Source: Afipia sp. P52-10 (GTDB lineage Bacteria > Pseudomonadota > Alphaproteobacteria > Rhizobiales > Xanthobacteraceae). Taken from it: a DNA stretch of 64,000 bases. Made by a program: the position numbers and the translations under genes. The stretch lies in contig NZ_AZSJ01000007.1 of assembly GCF_000516555.1 (NCBI RefSeq), forward strand, positions 62,879-126,878, given 5' to 3'. Positions 11,742-21,722 of this stretch are shown here, one piece after another (positions within the stretch are counted from its first letter, which is position 1; each line of letters begins with the position of its first letter). The notes under the pieces were generated by a model. The model was not told where the DNA came from. It ran no database searches and saw only the letters and a program-made list of their open reading frames with translations.

Positions 11742-11803
11742 GCGTCTTCTCGGAGATGGCATTGGCGAGGTTCGCAAGAGCGCGATCGAAAGGCTGAAGT
11801 CCC

Positions 11804-13201
11804 ATGGCTAAGGTGGCTGATCGGGAAGTCGATCTATTCGTGATCGGTGGTGGTTCGGGGGGCGTCCGCGCAGCCCGAATCGCGGCAGGTTACGGCGCGC
11901 GGGTGCTGGTTGCCGAGGAGTACCGGGTCGGCGGGACCTGCGTGATCCGCGGCTGCGTGCCGAAGAAGTTGCTGGTCTACGCGTCCCATGTTCATCACGA
12001 GATCGAGGATGCGGCCGGCTACGGCTGGTCGATCCCTCAAGCGACTTTCGATTGGCCGACGCTGATCGCCAACAAGGACAAAGAAATCACCCGTCTGGAG
12101 AGCATCTACACCGCCAACCTCGACAAGGCGGGCGTGCAGATCGTCAAGGCGCGCGCGGTCTTTCAGGACCAGCACACCCTGTCGCTGTCCAACGGCGAGA
12201 CGGTGCGTGCCAAGCATGTGCTGATTGCGGTCGGCGCTGCGCCCAATCACGGCGCGGCGATTCCCGGTATCGAGCACGTCATCTCCTCGAATGAGGTGTT
12301 CCATCTCGATACGTTGCCAAAGCGCATCTTGATCCAGGGCGGCGGGTATATCGCCCTCGAGTTCGCGTGTATTTTCGCAGGTCTCGGCAGCGATGTGACC
12401 GTCGTCTACCGCGGCGAGAACATTCTGCGCGGCTTCGATGACGATGTGCGAGCGCATGTTCGCAAGGAGATGGAAGCCTCGGGCATCAAGATTCTGACCG
12501 GCTGCACGGTCGCTCGGGTCGATAAGCAGGGCCATGAATATTCCTCGCGGCTTTCGAACGGAACGAGCGTCGTCAGCGAGCAGGTCATGTTCGCGATCGG
12601 CCGCAATCCGAACGTTGCCGGTCTTGGTCTTGAGAAGGCCGGCGTCGCTCTCAATCCGCAGAATGGGGGCATTGCTGTTGATGCGTTTTCGCGCACGTCC
12701 GTTCCGCACATCTATGCGGTCGGTGATGTGACCCATCGCCTGAACCTGACCCCCGTCGCGATACGCGAGGGTCACGCTTTCGCCGATACGGTTTTCGGCA
12801 ACAAACCGACCTGCGTCGACCATGCGGATGTTTCGACCGCCGTCTTTACCCAGCCGGAAGTCGGCACCGTGGGTCTCACGGAGGAGCAGGCGCGATCGCA
12901 GTTCGCGCGCGTCGATATCTACAAGGCCGACTTCAAGCCGATGAAGGCGACGCTGTCCGGCCGCAACACACGCATGCTGATGAAGCTGATCGTCGACGGG
13001 GAGAGCGATCGCGTGCTCGGCTGTCACATCGTCGGCGACGACGCCGGCGAGATCATCCAGGCGGTTGGAATTGCCGTGAAGATGAAGGCGACCAAGGCGG
13101 ATTTCGATGCAACGATGGCGCTGCATCCGACGGCGGCGGAAGAGCTTGTGACGATGCGCACGCCGAGCGCGCAGCATGTGCGCGGGGTGGCTGCCGAGTA
13201 G
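11804..13201 (+). CDS. gor: Glutathione-disulfide reductase
   Basis: A 465-residue FAD-dependent disulfide reductase that regenerates glutathione with NADPH. The FAD-binding GGGSGG is at 15-20, and the redox pair is Cys46 and Cys51 in GGTCVIRGCVPKK. The NADPH-binding loop IQGGGYIALEFA is at about 171-182. FAD-binding YAVGDVT and the C-terminal active-site ALHPTAAEELVTM (catalytic His-Glu) are also present. It ends 11 bases from the convergent hydrolase gene. Its nearness to a glutathione-linked Atm1-type exporter 12 kb away is noted but not evidence of coupling. Confidence 0.95.
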   Translation: MAKVADREVDLFVIGGGSGGVRAARIAAGYGARVLVAEEYRVGGTCVIRGCVPKKLLVYASHVHHEIEDAAGYGWSIPQATFDWPTLIANKDKEITRLESIYTANLDKAGVQIVKARAVFQDQHTLSLSNGETVRAKHVLIAVGAAPNHGAAIPGIEHVISSNEVFHLDTLPKRILIQGGGYIALEFACIFAGLGSDVTVVYRGENILRGFDDDVRAHVRKEMEASGIKILTGCTVARVDKQGHEYSSRLSNGTSVVSEQVMFAIGRNPNVAGLGLEKAGVALNPQNGGIAVDAFSRTSVPHIYAVGDVTHRLNLTPVAIREGHAFADTVFGNKPTCVDHADVSTAVFTQPEVGTVGLTEEQARSQFARVDIYKADFKPMKATLSGRNTRMLMKLIVDGESDRVLGCHIVGDDAGEIIQAVGIAVKMKATKADFDATMALHPTAAEELVTMRTPSAQHVRGVAAE

Positions 13202-13212
13202 GTGCCGGGGGC

Positions 13213-14097
13213 TTACGCCGGTTTGGCGAGGAGCCAGCCGGCGGCGTCCTTCCAGAGCGTCTCGCGATGCTCCGGCCGGAAGAAACCGAAATGGCCGATT
13301 GTCTTGGCGCCGACCGCTTGCGGAGCGATTGAGACGATTTGCGGCTTTGTCGCGGTAAAGCCGCTGCAGAGCAGTTCGACCATGGGCTCCGTAGCCCAAG
13401 GGTCGTCGGTGAAGCTCAGCGCCCGCACCGGCGCTTTGTATTGCCCGTAATTCGCGAGCGCAGTCAGCGATGGGTCATCGTAATAGTAGCGTTCCTTCAT
13501 CACCCAATCGGCCCATTGCAGGAACACCCCTTTGGGCAGGTCCTCGCCGATGCCAAGCCGGCCCGGCGTATAGCCGAGCAGGTGGGTGATAGGCTTGCCC
13601 AGCAGGTTCAGCATCGCATACACGCGATACTTTTCCGGCGAAGGCATCAATCCCCAGTGGCCCGCCTGGGCGGCAACCAGCAGGCTGCGGGAGATCATAT
13701 CGTTGTTGGGCAGGAGGCCAATCGCTTGGCCGCCAAACGAGTGGCCGACCACGCCAAGCGGCAAGCCCTTGTAGCGCCCGCGCAGCCAGCTGACGGCGGC
13801 GGCGGAGTCCAGCGCCGCCCAATCGGACATCGACGCCTTGAAGCCGGACAGCGACGCGGGCCGGGATCCGCCAATGCCGCGATAGTCGAAGGTGAGGACG
13901 ACGGAACCGAGGCCCGAGAGATAGGTTGCGAACGGTCGATAGATCTTGCGCGGGACGGCGGTGGCGGAGTTGATCAGGACCGCGGTCTGCTTTGTCCCGT
14001 TACGCGGCAGGAACAAGGTGGCGCCCAGCATGTAGCCGTCATTGGCCGGCAGCAGGATGTCGTCGATGAAAACGTCCTCGATGATGGCTTCCGCCAC
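13213..14097 (-). CDS. Alpha/beta hydrolase
   Basis: A 294-residue alpha/beta-hydrolase fold protein. The nucleophile elbow is GHSFGG with Ser120. The oxyanion region INSATAVPR replaces the common HGG, and the C-terminal catalytic His is probably in IGHFGFF. I chose the GTG at 14097 because AAGAGG precedes it by six bases; a longer open reading up to 14604 overlaps the divergent aro gene and has no support. Substrate unknown: relatives annotated as esterases or lipases of this size hydrolyse small esters. It shares a roughly 170-bp upstream region with the DAHP synthase gene. Confidence 0.85.
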   Translation of the reverse strand: MAEAIIEDVFIDDILLPANDGYMLGATLFLPRNGTKQTAVLINSATAVPRKIYRPFATYLSGLGSVVLTFDYRGIGGSRPASLSGFKASMSDWAALDSAAAVSWLRGRYKGLPLGVVGHSFGGQAIGLLPNNDMISRSLLVAAQAGHWGLMPSPEKYRVYAMLNLLGKPITHLLGYTPGRLGIGEDLPKGVFLQWADWVMKERYYYDDPSLTALANYGQYKAPVRALSFTDDPWATEPMVELLCSGFTATKPQIVSIAPQAVGAKTIGHFGFFRPEHRETLWKDAAGWLLAKPA

Positions 14098-14268
14098 GTC
14101 CAACCTCTTGCGTTGTCTCCGGATCACTTGCAGGCAAACCGATCCGTTCCGCAACATCTTGACTCGCAAGGCTGATTTCCGGCTAGCGTGGTTCTTGCGG
14201 CCTGTGTATAACCCGGCCCTCCGGCGCGCGCGGGAATTGACGCGAGCCGGATTTTGAGGAGCGAGCCC

Positions 14269-15657
14269 ATGTCCGAGCGGTGGACACCCGACAGCTGGCG
14301 CAAGAAGCCAGTCTTGCAGATGCCGGAATATCCGGATGCCAATGCCTTGGCCGATGTCGAGGCGCAACTGGCGACCTTTCCGCCGCTCGTGTTCGCCGGT
14401 GAAGCTCGTAATCTGAAGAAGTCGCTGGCGCGGGTCGCTGCGGGCGAAGCGTTCCTGCTGCAAGGCGGCGACTGTGCCGAAAGCTTTGCCGAGCATGGTG
14501 CCAACAACATCCGCGACTTCTTCAGGGTGTTCCTGCAGATGGCGGTGGTATTGACCTACGCAGGCGCTTCGCCGGTCGTGAAGGTCGGCCGCATTGCGGG
14601 ACAATTCGCCAAGCCGCGCTCATCGCCGACTGAAAAGCTCAACGGCATCGAGCTCCCGAGCTATCGCGGGGACATCATCAACGACAATGCCTTCACCGCC
14701 GAGGCGCGGGTGCCGAATCCGCAGCGGCAGTTGATGGCGTATCGGCAGTCGGCGGCGACGCTCAATCTCTTGCGCGCGTTCGCGACCGGCGGCTTCGCCA
14801 ATTTGGCGAGCGTGCATCAGTGGATGCTGGGTTTCCTGAAGGACTCGCAGCAGTCGCGCCGCTACAAGGAACTGGCTGATCGGATTTCCGAGGCGCTGAG
14901 CTTCATGCAGGCGTGCGGTCTGGATCTCGAGAGCCATCCGGAGCTTCGGGCCACCGATTTCTACACGAGCCACGAGGCGTTGCTGCTTGGCTACGAGGAG
15001 GCCATGACGCGGGTCGATTCGACCACCGGCGACTGGTACGCGACCTCCGGCCATATGCTCTGGATCGGCGACAGGACCCGTCAGCTTGAGAACGGGCATG
15101 TGGAATATTTCCGCGGCATCAAAAATCCGATCGGCCTCAAGTGCGGACCATCCCTGAAAGCCGACGAACTGCTTCGTCTGATCGATGTCCTCAATCCGGA
15201 TAACGAGCCCGGCCGCTTGACGCTGATCAACCGTTTTGGCTCCGACAAGGTGGCCGAATGCCTGCCGTCGCTGATCCGTGCCGTGCAACGCGAAGGGAGG
15301 GTCGTGGTTTGGTCGTGCGATCCGATGCACGGCAATACGATTACGTCGACCTCCGGCTACAAGACCCGGCCGTTCGACCGCATCGTGTCGGAGGTGAAGT
15401 CGTTCTTCTCCATCCATGCCGCCGAGGGCACGCATGCGGGCGGTGTTCATCTGGAGATGACCGGCAAGGATGTTACCGAATGCACGGGTGGCGCACGCGC
15501 CATCAGTGACGAGGATCTGAACGACCGCTATCACACGGTCTGCGATCCCCGTTTGAATGCCGAGCAATCGATCGATCTCGCTTTCCTGATCGCCGAATTC
15601 TTGAAGCAGGAGCGGGAGGCGCGCGCCAAGCCGATGCCGGCGGCGGCAGGGCTGTGA
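14269..15657 (+). CDS. 3-deoxy-7-phosphoheptulonate synthase, class II
   Basis: A 462-residue class II DAHP synthase, which condenses phosphoenolpyruvate and erythrose 4-phosphate to open the shikimate pathway. The start [11 protein letters not shown] at 14269 follows GAGGA. Class II motifs are all present: [41 protein letters not shown] (metal-binding His) and [16 protein letters not shown]. This is the plant/mycobacterial type, standard in alphaproteobacteria. Its TGA is followed one base later by the TTG start of dgkA, suggesting translational coupling. Confidence 0.95.
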   Translation: MSERWTPDSWRKKPVLQMPEYPDANALADVEAQLATFPPLVFAGEARNLKKSLARVAAGEAFLLQGGDCAESFAEHGANNIRDFFRVFLQMAVVLTYAGASPVVKVGRIAGQFAKPRSSPTEKLNGIELPSYRGDIINDNAFTAEARVPNPQRQLMAYRQSAATLNLLRAFATGGFANLASVHQWMLGFLKDSQQSRRYKELADRISEALSFMQACGLDLESHPELRATDFYTSHEALLLGYEEAMTRVDSTTGDWYATSGHMLWIGDRTRQLENGHVEYFRGIKNPIGLKCGPSLKADELLRLIDVLNPDNEPGRLTLINRFGSDKVAECLPSLIRAVQREGRVVVWSCDPMHGNTITSTSGYKTRPFDRIVSEVKSFFSIHAAEGTHAGGVHLEMTGKDVTECTGGARAISDEDLNDRYHTVCDPRLNAEQSIDLAFLIAEFLKQEREARAKPMPAAAGL

Positions 15658-15658
15658 G

Positions 15659-16012
15659 TTGAAGCGACTCTATCTTGCGACGATCAATAGCTGGAACGGG
15701 CTGGTTGCCGCGGCCCGTTCCGAGCAGGCCGTTCGTGAAGAACTGGTCATTCTGGCCATTGCCATTCCCCTTGCATTCATCATTGGTGTCACGACCGCGC
15801 GGGCGGTTGAATTGATCCTGGTGGTGCTTTTGCTCCTGGCGATCGAATTGCTCAATACCGCGATCGAGAAGCTGGCCGACCGCCTGACGCGGGATCACGA
15901 TGAACAGATCGGCCGCGTAAAGGATATGGGATCGGCGGCCGTTCTGGTCGCATTGCTGATGACCGGCATCCTCTGGGTGTTCGCGATTGCCGAGCGGCTA
16001 GGGATCGTCTGA
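15659..16012 (+). CDS. dgkA: Diacylglycerol kinase (DgkA type)
   Basis: A 117-residue three-helix inner-membrane kinase that phosphorylates diacylglycerol to phosphatidate with ATP, recycling lipid from envelope sugar transfer. The active-site block AIELLNTAIEKLADRLT... VKDMGSAAVLVA carries the conserved Glu, Asn and Asp residues. It starts with a TTG at 15659, right behind the TGA of the preceding gene; no ATG or GTG is available in frame. Helices are at about 32-50, 53-70 and 95-115. Confidence 0.93.
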   Translation: MKRLYLATINSWNGLVAAARSEQAVREELVILAIAIPLAFIIGVTTARAVELILVVLLLLAIELLNTAIEKLADRLTRDHDEQIGRVKDMGSAAVLVALLMTGILWVFAIAERLGIV

Positions 16013-16080
16013 TCTGCTTTCGGGGCGATTGCGAAAACGGTTGCGCACGATAGACTTCGCCTAATCAGCCGAAGTGACCC

Positions 16081-17844
16081 ATGATCGATAAAGCCGCAGA
16101 CCGTCTCGCTATCACACTCGCCCAGCTCAATCCGACGATGGGCGACATCGAAGGAAATGCCGCTAAGGCACGCGAGGCGCGTGCCCGTGCGAAAGCGGAC
16201 GGGGCCGATCTGATCGTTTACCCCGAATTGTTCATTGTGGGCTATCCGCCGGAAGACCTCGTTCTCAAACCCGCTTTCCAATCGGCCTGTCGGACGGCGA
16301 TCGAGGAGTTGGCGCGCGACACTGCGGATGGCGGACCGGCCATGCTGATCGGTACGCCGTGGATCGATGGCGGACGTCTTTACAACGCCTGCGCGTTGCT
16401 CGATGGCGGGCGTATCGCGGCGATCCGCTACAAGGTGAACCTGCCGAACTACGGCGTGTTCGATGAGCGGCGCGTGTTCACGCCCGGTCCGGTCGCGGGC
16501 CCCATCACGGTGAAGGGGGTCCGGATCGGCGTTCCGATCTGTGAAGACATCTGGACGGACGAGTCTCCAGCCTATGAGAATATCGTTGAATGCCTGACCG
16601 AGACGGGGGCGGAAATCCTGATCGTCCCGAACGGGTCGCCATACTGGCGTGACAAGGACGACGTGCGGACCAATGTGGCTGTGGCGCGCGTGACCGAGAG
16701 CGGTCTGCCGCTGATCTATCTGAACCAACTCGGGGGCCAGGACGAGCTTGTGTTCGATGGCGCCTCGTTCGTGCTGAATGCCGACCGGTCGCTGGCCGCG
16801 CAGCTGCCGGCGTTCGAGGAAAGCCTGGTGACACTGCGCTGGACACGCGCTGCCGATGGCTGGGTTTGCGAGAAGGGGCCGGTTGCTGCGCTGGTCGATG
16901 GCGACAAGGGTGATTATGCAGCGTGCGTGCTGGGCCTGCGCGATTACGTGCGCAAGAATGGCTTCCCCGGTGTGCTGCTCGGCATTTCCGGAGGTATCGA
17001 TTCCGCGCTCTGCGCCGCGATTGCCGTCGATGCTCTCGGGGCTGATCGCGTCCGCGGGGTGATGCTACCGTTTCGCTTCACGGCGCAGATGTCGCTCGAC
17101 GATGCGGCGGCGTTGTCGAAAAATCTCGGTATTCGCTATGACGTGCTGCCGATCGCCGATGCCGTCAACGGCATTGAAGCCTCGCTTGGGAGCGTTTTCG
17201 AAGGCCGTGCGCGTGACATCGCCGAGGAGAACATCCAGGCGCGCGCGCGGGGTGTGATCCTGATGGCGATCTCCAACAAGTTCAACCTGATGGTCGTGAC
17301 CACGGGCAACAAGTCGGAGATGTCGGTCGGCTACGCAACCCTCTACGGCGATATGAACGGCGGTTTCAACCCGATCAAGGATATCTACAAGACGGAAGTA
17401 TTCCGCCTATCCAGCCTGCGCAACAGCTGGAAGCCAGAGGGCGCGTTGGGACCGGACGGAGAGGTTATCCCGACCAACATCATCACCCGGCCGCCGAGCG
17501 CGGAACTGCGGGAAGATCAGACCGACCAGGACTCGTTGCCGCCTTATGACGTGCTTGACGCCATCCTCGAGCGCTTGGTGGAGCGTGAGGACCCGCTGGC
17601 CGAAATCATCGCCGATGGCTTTGACCGCGACACGGTGGTTCGCGTTGACCGGCTGCTGAACGTGGCCGAGTACAAGCGCCGCCAGTCCGCGCCAGGTGTG
17701 AAGGTGACGCTACGCAACTTCGGTCGAGATCGGCGCTATCCGATCACCAACCGTTTTCGCGATACGGGCAAGCCGCTGGCAAAGCCGGATGACACGCTTT
17801 TGGCTCGTGCGGGGAAGGCCTCGACGGAAGCGATCGACGTCTGA
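16081..17844 (+). CDS. nadE: Glutamine-dependent NAD+ synthase
   Basis: A 587-residue two-domain enzyme that makes NAD from nicotinate adenine dinucleotide using glutamine-derived ammonia. The N-terminal nitrilase-like glutaminase has the catalytic triad Glu49 (YPELF), Lys118 (RYKVNLPNYGVFDE) and Cys154 (PICEDIW). The C-terminal synthetase has the ATP pyrophosphatase loop SGGIDS at 303-308, then TTGNKSEMSVGYATLYGDMNGGFNPIKD. Length and order fit the bacterial glutamine-dependent form. It ends 24 bases from the convergent DUF2865 gene. Confidence 0.96.
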   Translation: MIDKAADRLAITLAQLNPTMGDIEGNAAKAREARARAKADGADLIVYPELFIVGYPPEDLVLKPAFQSACRTAIEELARDTADGGPAMLIGTPWIDGGRLYNACALLDGGRIAAIRYKVNLPNYGVFDERRVFTPGPVAGPITVKGVRIGVPICEDIWTDESPAYENIVECLTETGAEILIVPNGSPYWRDKDDVRTNVAVARVTESGLPLIYLNQLGGQDELVFDGASFVLNADRSLAAQLPAFEESLVTLRWTRAADGWVCEKGPVAALVDGDKGDYAACVLGLRDYVRKNGFPGVLLGISGGIDSALCAAIAVDALGADRVRGVMLPFRFTAQMSLDDAAALSKNLGIRYDVLPIADAVNGIEASLGSVFEGRARDIAEENIQARARGVILMAISNKFNLMVVTTGNKSEMSVGYATLYGDMNGGFNPIKDIYKTEVFRLSSLRNSWKPEGALGPDGEVIPTNIITRPPSAELREDQTDQDSLPPYDVLDAILERLVEREDPLAEIIADGFDRDTVVRVDRLLNVAEYKRRQSAPGVKVTLRNFGRDRRYPITNRFRDTGKPLAKPDDTLLARAGKASTEAIDV

Positions 17845-17868
17845 GAGCGCCGCGCTTCCGCGCCGTGA

Positions 17869-18999
17869 TCACTTGGCTGGGATGAAGGTCGGTCCAACCG
17901 TCCGGATCGGGCGATCACCTGAAGCCGATGCAGCCGGAGTTGTTTCAGCTGGAGCCGCCTGGGCGTTCGCCGCCGGGGCAGCATTGCCTTTCGGTTGAGC
18001 CTGGGGACGAATGGGCCTGCCCTGTGCGTCGCGGGGTTGGGCCATCTGCCTCGAGCGTTCGTCCGTGACGATGATGTCGCCACGCTCGATCGAGGCGCGA
18101 TCGTCGATGCTCTTCAGCGCTTCCGCCCAGCTCTGGCCTGCCGCCTTGCAAGAACAGGCCGGATTGAACGTTTGACGGTATTTGAAGGCGTTCGGAAGCG
18201 AGGAGTAGGGCTGACCGTTGATCGATACGGCGCGGCTGACGTCCTCGCCGTTGCGGAATGTAAACAGCGTTGCCTCGGCGGCGGGGCACAGATTTCTGCA
18301 GGACTGCTCGTCGTCGGCGAAGCGGGCCGGATTGGTTGCGAACGATATCGGGAAATAGTAGCCGTCACAGGTGCGGACGCAGACCGTCTTGTAGGTGGAT
18401 GCGGGCGCGCCGAACTCGGAACTGGCGGGCGGCGGCGGAAGGGCGTTGCTGTTGCCGCCGCCGAACAGGCTGTCAAAGAAGCCGCCCGAGCTGCCCTGGT
18501 TCGCATATTGCGGGCCGCAGTTGTTCTGAGCGAGCGCAGCCAGAACCGACCGCCGCTGGCTGTCCCGTTCGAAATTGCCGGCGCTGCCACTGCCGCGTAG
18601 CCGTTCCAGGCTGCTGGTGATCTGATCCAGGTTGCCGCGCATCTGTTGGATCTGACCGTTCACCGGGCCGCATTGGGCCGACTGGTTGGAGAACAGCGAA
18701 AAGAAGCCGGAGCTGTCGCAGCCCATGCGACGCGCCTGATCGGTGACACGCTCCAGTTCGCGGGACTGACGCGCGGCGGCCTCTTCATAGCGGCGAATCT
18801 GGTCGGAACGTCCACCGTCCATACCACCACGCTCCACGGCGGCGAGTTGTGCCTCGAGGCGCTGGCAGACCGGATTGGCCGCTTGGCCCGATTGCGGATA
18901 ACCTTGCGCGTTGCCCCTTGCCGTCCACGTCATTACGACGCTGCAGAAGGCGAGGGCAGTTACGGTGCGAAAGCAGAATTTCGAAAGACTCAGCATCAT
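17869..18999 (-). CDS. Secreted DUF2865-domain protein
   Basis: A 376-residue exported protein typical of Bradyrhizobium relatives. A signal peptide ends near residue 31 (ARGNAQG). The next 120 residues form a likely coiled coil (QRLEAQLAAVERGG, RSDQIRRYEEAAARQSRELERVTDQARR, then QIQQMRGNLDQITSSLERLRG). The conserved DUF2865 core holds many cysteines, including VCVRTCDGYYFPISF, CRNLCPAAEATLF and FNPACSCKAAGQSW. The tail is Pro/Ala/Gln-rich. Eight or more cysteines in the exported part suggest disulfides. Function is unknown; the domain's SPOR-like DGYYFPIS segment hints at an envelope role, which is inference. Confidence 0.85.
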   Translation of the reverse strand: MMLSLSKFCFRTVTALAFCSVVMTWTARGNAQGYPQSGQAANPVCQRLEAQLAAVERGGMDGGRSDQIRRYEEAAARQSRELERVTDQARRMGCDSSGFFSLFSNQSAQCGPVNGQIQQMRGNLDQITSSLERLRGSGSAGNFERDSQRRSVLAALAQNNCGPQYANQGSSGGFFDSLFGGGNSNALPPPPASSEFGAPASTYKTVCVRTCDGYYFPISFATNPARFADDEQSCRNLCPAAEATLFTFRNGEDVSRAVSINGQPYSSLPNAFKYRQTFNPACSCKAAGQSWAEALKSIDDRASIERGDIIVTDERSRQMAQPRDAQGRPIRPQAQPKGNAAPAANAQAAPAETTPAASASGDRPIRTVGPTFIPAK

Positions 19000-19116
19000 C
19001 CGCGGCCAGAAGGCCGCAATGCGGCCGGGTCATTTGACATAACTGCTTCCTGAGGCGAGGTCACGCCGTTTCAGCGGCGTCGACGTGGCGATCTGGACAA
19101 TCCTTCGTTAGGACCG

Positions 19117-19431
19117 TTACCGCTCGCAGGTGATGGCGATGTACTCTCGTCCGTCGCAACTGGAACCCGCGCACCGGCCTTCATCCGAGGTAGGGATGAC
19201 GCCCGTGACCTCCTCGGGCTGGACACGGTGAAATGCCGTTGCCACGCGGAAATGGTGAGATTGGCAATATGCGCGGGCGGCGGGGGCTCCGCATTGCTCG
19301 CCGTTGGCCAGGCACCGATCGATGCCGTACCCGTCCCGCTGGCTCGCGACGACGAAAACGCGGCTGTCCGCCCAAGCCATGGACGTGCCGACCAGCAGCG
19401 TGGACGCGAGGAGCAGGCTTAAGGGTCTCAT
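19117..19431 (-). CDS. Small secreted hypothetical protein
   Basis: A 104-residue protein with a signal peptide (MRPLSLLLASTLLVGTSMAWA) and a compact mature part containing six cysteines (RCLANGEQCGAP, AYCQSHHF, GRCAGSSCDGREYIAITCER). The even cysteine count and export signal suggest a disulfide-bonded periplasmic or extracellular protein. I do not recognise a characterised family. It is read leftward, opposite to cysS, with about 300 bp between them. The ribosome site is weak, but the signal peptide and cysteine pattern support it as a real gene. Confidence 0.7.
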   Translation of the reverse strand: MRPLSLLLASTLLVGTSMAWADSRVFVVASQRDGYGIDRCLANGEQCGAPAARAYCQSHHFRVATAFHRVQPEEVTGVIPTSDEGRCAGSSCDGREYIAITCER

Positions 19432-19568
19432 GAATGCACCGGCTCGGCTCCAAACGACCCCGCGAGGATAGCCTGAAACGCTGAAAGTTTGTTAACCAAA
19501 GACGGACGGCGCTTTGCCACGCGAGGTATGCCAAAAATGAGGCGAATTCGCCATATTCACGGTTTTTC

Positions 19569-19690
19569 TTGACGGAAACAGCCCACTTGGCCCATGGTGG
19601 TGCTATGTACGGTCTCCTCATCATTTATGGCATTTGCCGCGAGATTACGAGCTAGCGATTCGCTGGCTGAGGCCGTTTTTTCTCGAAACT
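19569..19690 (+). promoter_or_regulatory. Possible cysS leader with attenuator-like hairpin
   Basis: A TTGACG hexamer stands at 19569. A 16-codon open frame starts at the ATG at 19603 and ends in TAG at 19651-19653. A hairpin AGCTAGCG/CGCTGGCT (19650-19668, one G-U pair, ATT loop) begins at that stop codon and is followed seven bases later by TTTTTT (19676-19682). This resembles a transcription attenuator, but the leader frame contains only one Cys codon and no -10 box matches well. Tentative. Confidence 0.25.
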
Positions 19691-19728
19691 GAGATAAACC
19701 GACGCCCAGCCATAGGGGCAATTGGGCT

Positions 19729-21165
19729 ATGGAACTACGTTTTCACGACACAATGACCAAGGAGAAGCGGCGATTCCAGCCGTTGGATCCTGAAAATGTC
19801 CGCATGTATGTTTGCGGGCCGACGGTCTATGACTTTGCCCATATCGGCAACGCACGGCCAGTGATCGTATTCGATGTGCTGTTCCGCTTGCTGCGGCACG
19901 TCTACGGCGATGGTCATGTGACCTACGTCCGCAACATCACCGACGTCGACGATAAGATCAACGATCGCGCCGCACGCGATTACCCGGCACTGCCTTTGAA
20001 CGAGGCGATCCGCAAGGTCACCGAGTTGACGGGATCGCAATTTCACGCCGACGTCGATGCGCTCGGCGCGCTGCGTCCGACGGTCGAGCCGAGGGCGACC
20101 GAGCACATCGCCGAGATGCGCGAGATCATTGAGAAGCTGATTGCGAACGGCAATGCCTATGTCGAACAGGATCACGTCCTGTTCTCGGTCGGCAGCATGC
20201 CGGATTACGGTAAGCTCTCGCGGCGCTCGCTCGACGAAATGATCGCTGGCGCCCGCGTCGATGTCGCGCCCTACAAGCGCGATGCGATGGATTTCGTGTT
20301 GTGGAAGCCCTCGAAGGCCGGCGAGCCATCATGGCCGTCGCCAGGCGGAATTGAGGTCGAGGGGCGTCCCGGCTGGCATATCGAGTGCTCGGCGATGGCC
20401 TGGAAGCATCTCGGCGAACAGTTCGACATCCATGGTGGCGGCATCGATCTCGTCTTCCCGCATCACGAGAACGAGATTGCGCAAAGCTGCTGCGCATTCC
20501 ACGCCAACCGCATGGCGCAGGTTTGGATGCACAACGGCTTCCTGCAGGTCGAAGGCGACAAGATGTCGAAGTCGCTCGGCAACTTCGTCACGATTCGGGA
20601 GTTGCTCGATACCGACAAGTTCGCCGGACGGAAGTGGTCCGGTGAAGTGCTCCGCCTTGCGATGCTGCGCACGCATTACCGCCAGCCGATCGACTGGACT
20701 GCGGCCGCGCTCGAGGAGAGCCGGAAGACGCTGGATTCCTGGTACGACCTCGTCGGTGATGAAACGAAGGCCGCGGCTGCGCCGGACGCCGGGGTGCTGG
20801 ACGCGCTTGGCGACGATTTGAATACGGCGAGTGCGATTGCGCGGCTGCATGCGATCGCTGCGGAGGTACGAGCGGGGACAGGCGACGACCAAGTGCGCCT
20901 CCGGCGCAAGCTCAAGGCATCCGCGATGATCATGGGGCTTTTGAGCGCGACGAAGGCTGAATATATCGCTGCCGATCCGCAGGTGGTTGCAGTCGATGCC
21001 GCAGCGGTTGAGGCTCTGATCGCAGCGCGGGCTGCCGCGCGCGCGGAGAAGAACTGGAAGGAGTCGGACCGCATTCGCGATCAGCTCGCAGCGATGAAGG
21101 TCGTGCTGAAGGACGGCAAGGACGCAAGCGGCACCCCCGTGACCACATGGGAGATTGCCCGATGA
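19729..21165 (+). CDS. cysS: Cysteinyl-tRNA synthetase
   Basis: A 478-residue class I aminoacyl-tRNA synthetase charging tRNA-Cys. The zinc/cysteine-binding CGPTVYD and the HIGH-type HIGNAR sit near residues 29-42, the second zinc region is WHIECSAMA with [15 protein letters not shown] near 226-247, and KMSKSLGN lies near 280. The start MELRFHDT is the family's usual N-terminus. It is probably the first gene of a unit with the acetyltransferase and cimA genes that follow in the same direction. Confidence 0.97.
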   Translation: MELRFHDTMTKEKRRFQPLDPENVRMYVCGPTVYDFAHIGNARPVIVFDVLFRLLRHVYGDGHVTYVRNITDVDDKINDRAARDYPALPLNEAIRKVTELTGSQFHADVDALGALRPTVEPRATEHIAEMREIIEKLIANGNAYVEQDHVLFSVGSMPDYGKLSRRSLDEMIAGARVDVAPYKRDAMDFVLWKPSKAGEPSWPSPGGIEVEGRPGWHIECSAMAWKHLGEQFDIHGGGIDLVFPHHENEIAQSCCAFHANRMAQVWMHNGFLQVEGDKMSKSLGNFVTIRELLDTDKFAGRKWSGEVLRLAMLRTHYRQPIDWTAAALEESRKTLDSWYDLVGDETKAAAAPDAGVLDALGDDLNTASAIARLHAIAAEVRAGTGDDQVRLRRKLKASAMIMGLLSATKAEYIAADPQVVAVDAAAVEALIAARAAARAEKNWKESDRIRDQLAAMKVVLKDGKDASGTPVTTWEIAR

Positions 21166-21215
21166 AGAGGCTGGACATGCCTTTCCCGCGTTTCGTGTTC
21201 GGGATCTGATGAGAA

Positions 21216-21722
21216 ATGGGACAAACGATGCCAAAGCCCGGTTTGCGGCCGTTTCTGCCTGCCGACACGCCCGTTTGCGCGGCGATCTATGAGGCGAGCA
21301 TCGCCGAACTGACGGGCGATGACTACACCGAGGCCCAGCAGGAGGCCTGGATCGCCGCTATTGGTGAGGATGATTTTGCCGCCCGGCTCGGTAAGCAGCT
21401 GACGTTGATCGCCACCTTGCAGGAAACGCCGGTTGGCTTTGCCTCGCTGAAGGGCAAGGATCATATCGATCTGCTATTCGTACATCCGAGTGCTATCGGG
21501 CAGGGCGTTGCATCGTCGCTGTGCGACGCTTTGGAGAAGCTCGCCGGCGCGCGCGGAGCGACCAAGCTCACCGCGGAGGTCAGCGATACGGCACACCGCT
21601 TTTTCACCAAGCGGGGATATGTCGCGCAACAGCGCAACACCGTTCCGCTCGGCGATGAGTGGCTGGGTCATACGACAATGCAGAAAACGCTCGGCGAGAC
21701 GCCGAAGGGAGCGCCTCAATGA
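21216..21722 (+). CDS. GNAT-family N-acetyltransferase
   Basis: A 168-residue acetyl-CoA-dependent acetyltransferase of the YafP/ElaA-like type. The acetyl-CoA loop is in IDLLFVHPSAIGQGVASSLCDALE (about 89-112), followed by a C-terminal AHRFFTKRGYVAQQRNTV typical of the fold. The substrate is unknown. A second in-frame ATG at 21228 is an equally possible start. Its TGA overlaps the ATG of cimA (ATGA at 21719-21722), so the two are translationally coupled, which may only reflect operon packing. Confidence 0.85.
   Translation: MGQTMPKPGLRPFLPADTPVCAAIYEASIAELTGDDYTEAQQEAWIAAIGEDDFAARLGKQLTLIATLQETPVGFASLKGKDHIDLLFVHPSAIGQGVASSLCDALEKLAGARGATKLTAEVSDTAHRFFTKRGYVAQQRNTVPLGDEWLGHTTMQKTLGETPKGAPQ

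Noticed and set aside
13213-14604. Long version of the alpha/beta hydrolase reaching into the DAHP synthase gene
   Set aside because: The added N-terminus lies antisense to the aro gene; the GTG at 14097 has a good ribosome site and gives a normal family length.
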